Assembly (NCBI RefSeq): GCF_002287505.1
Contig: NZ_CP019688.1
Span: 558,001-622,000, forward strand
Length of the DNA stretch: 64,000 bases
Source: Corynebacterium glaucum
GTDB lineage: Bacteria; Actinomycetota; Actinomycetes; Mycobacteriales; Mycobacteriaceae
Reading direction: 5' to 3'
The position numbers were made by a program, and so were the translations under genes. The number at the start of each line of letters is the position of its first letter. Within the stretch, counting starts at the first letter, position 1. The notes under the pieces were generated by a model, which was not told where the DNA came from, searched no databases, and saw nothing but the letters and a program-made list of their open reading frames with translations. This document shows positions 62,998 to 64,000 of this stretch, one piece after another.

Positions 62998-64000
62998 ACG
63001 GTCACCTCGACAACTGTGCCGGTCGATGCAACCGGTGAACTGACCCGCAAGCGTGCTCCAGCTGCGTCGATGTGCGACGACAAACTCGACAACGCAGTGC
63101 CTTCCTGAATGCCCACGCCGTTATCCGCCACCATGAGGCGCTGTGGCGTGACCGTGATGCGGCATGCGTCGGCTCTTGAATGGCGAATGACGTTGGTGAC
63201 AGCCTCGCGAAGCGCCCAAGCGAACAGGGGCGACTCCACATCCGGGTCGGCATCTACCTGCGGAGTAATACCTGCCGCCTGCAATGACGATGTCGCAGAG
63301 CTGAGTTCACGCGCCAGGGTGGGGGTGTGAGAACCATAGACGGCAGCGCGAACGTCATCAAGCGCGGCGCGCGAGAGCTCCACCAACTCTTCCACCTCTT
63401 GCCGAGCGCGCTGCGGATCGCGGTCGAGCAGCTTGAGTGCGAGCGACGACTTGACGTTGATGGCGGTCAATGAGTGACCGAGCAGGTCGTGAATGTCGCG
63501 GGAGATGGATTCACGCTGGTGCGCCAGCCGCAGTTCCGTGCTCAGCTGGGCGCGTTCCTCGTTGATGCGCAAACTGGCCACCTGGGCGCCCACGATTGCG
63601 GCGATCGTCGCCATGAATCCGAAGAACAACAATGCATTCGGCCCGCCGGCGAATGCCACGTACACCCCGTAAGCGACGATGACCGCCAGGTTGACCCAGG
63701 CGCTGTAGCGAAACCGGGCCACCGAGCTGGCCACCGATGTGACAAACGGCAGCATGGTCGCAGTCCACGGCCCGATGAACCAACTCAGCGCGGCAGTGAG
63801 CAGGAGCAGCGGTGTCAGCCATAGCGCAAGGTTTGCCCACTCCCTTTCGTACAACGGGCCGCGGTAGCTGTGCCCGGCCACGAACACAGGGCCCGTGAGG
63901 CCGACCAGGATAAGGCTCATCGCGCGCTGCCACGGTGAAATATCTGCAACCGCGACGATCAGCGCTGGGCTGAGCAGGAAGAACAGCCATACGGCAGCGG
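62994..64000 (-). CDS. HisKA_3-type sensor histidine kinase (partial at window edge)
   Basis: The frame runs off the right edge: codons upstream of the ATG at 63920 continue with a hydrophobic helix (AAVWLFFLLSPALIVAVADI), so that ATG is internal. At least 335 residues are present. Several transmembrane helices are followed by the dimerisation/phosphoacceptor motif ESISRDIHDLLGHSLTAI and a HATPase with VADNGVGIQEG. DesK/LiaS-type organisation with the downstream regulator. Signal unknown. Confidence 0.9.
   Translation of the reverse strand, partial: AAVWLFFLLSPALIVAVADISPWQRAMSLILVGLTGPVFVAGHSYRGPLYEREWANLALWLTPLLLLTAALSWFIGPWTATMLPFVTSVASSVARFRYSAWVNLAVIVAYGVYVAFAGGPNALLFFGFMATIAAIVGAQVASLRINEERAQLSTELRLAHQRESISRDIHDLLGHSLTAINVKSSLALKLLDRDPQRARQEVEELVELSRAALDDVRAAVYGSHTPTLARELSSATSSLQAAGITPQVDADPDVESPLFAWALREAVTNVIRHSRADACRITVTPQRLMVADNGVGIQEGTALSSLSSHIDAAGARLRVSSPVASTGTVVEVTV

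Overview
This window reads as a chromosomal segment of a Corynebacterium species or very close relative. It is GC-rich, and its gene order matches the conserved corynebacterial/mycobacterial core: manB - SIS protein - manA - sahH - tmk - mtrA - mtrB - lpqB - comF-like - hpf - secA, then rsgA/aroA, sigH-rshA, bL37 and whiB1, then a DEAD-box helicase, DUF3107, DUF3152, TIGR02569 and adnA-adnB - K+ channel - nudC - uvrD2, and finally a Zincin_2 protein, a YlbL-type protease and UPF0182. Lipoproteins, WhiB1, the MtrAB-LpqB system and many apparently leaderless genes all fit Actinobacteria.

Layout. 1-4.7 kb: mannose/GDP-mannose precursor genes. 4.8-7.6 kb: DUF4259 protein, S-adenosylhomocysteine hydrolase, thymidylate kinase. 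7.6-12.3 kb: cell-wall two-component system MtrAB with LpqB, then a ComF-like phosphoribosyltransferase. 12.4-15.9 kb: long hibernation factor and SecA. 15.9-20.8 kb: small conserved genes, RsgA, AroA, SRAP protein, YbaK. 20.8-22.3 kb: SigH with its anti-sigma factor, ribosomal protein bL37, WhiB1. 22.8-28.0 kb: envelope and conserved unknown proteins around a DEAD-box RNA helicase. 28.0-38.3 kb: DNA repair block (AdnA, AdnB, UvrD2) enclosing a K+ channel and NudC. 38.3-46.9 kb: E1-like protein, metallopeptidases, YlbL/Lon-type protease, lipoprotein, UPF0182. 47.0 kb: initiator tRNA. 47.1-48.5 kb: complete IS256/IS1249-type insertion sequence with 8-bp target duplication.

48.9-62.4 kb is the accessory part. 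It holds a four-gene synthase-dependent exopolysaccharide operon (small receiver-like protein, membrane-anchored protein, processive family-2 glycosyltransferase, 1034-residue secreted glycosidase-like protein). A lone thiF-rhodanese gene follows, then a rearranged stretch: a broken BCCT transporter fused to a truncated ATP-grasp gene, a second glycosyltransferase with a membrane-anchored partner, a 71-bp relic of the thiG 3' end, and an NCS1 transporter. After that come thiG, thiS and thiO. The thi operon therefore looks split by insertion. The window ends inside a two-component histidine kinase.

Two signals cross gene boundaries. A 10-mer, GCTTATCGAC (extended consensus TTGCTTATCGACGGC), occurs 13 times on both strands, mostly inside genes, where about 0.1 would be expected by chance. 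Also, 14 genes lack a ribosome binding site but have a TANNNT-like -10 box 6-8 nt before the start codon, which predicts leaderless mRNAs.
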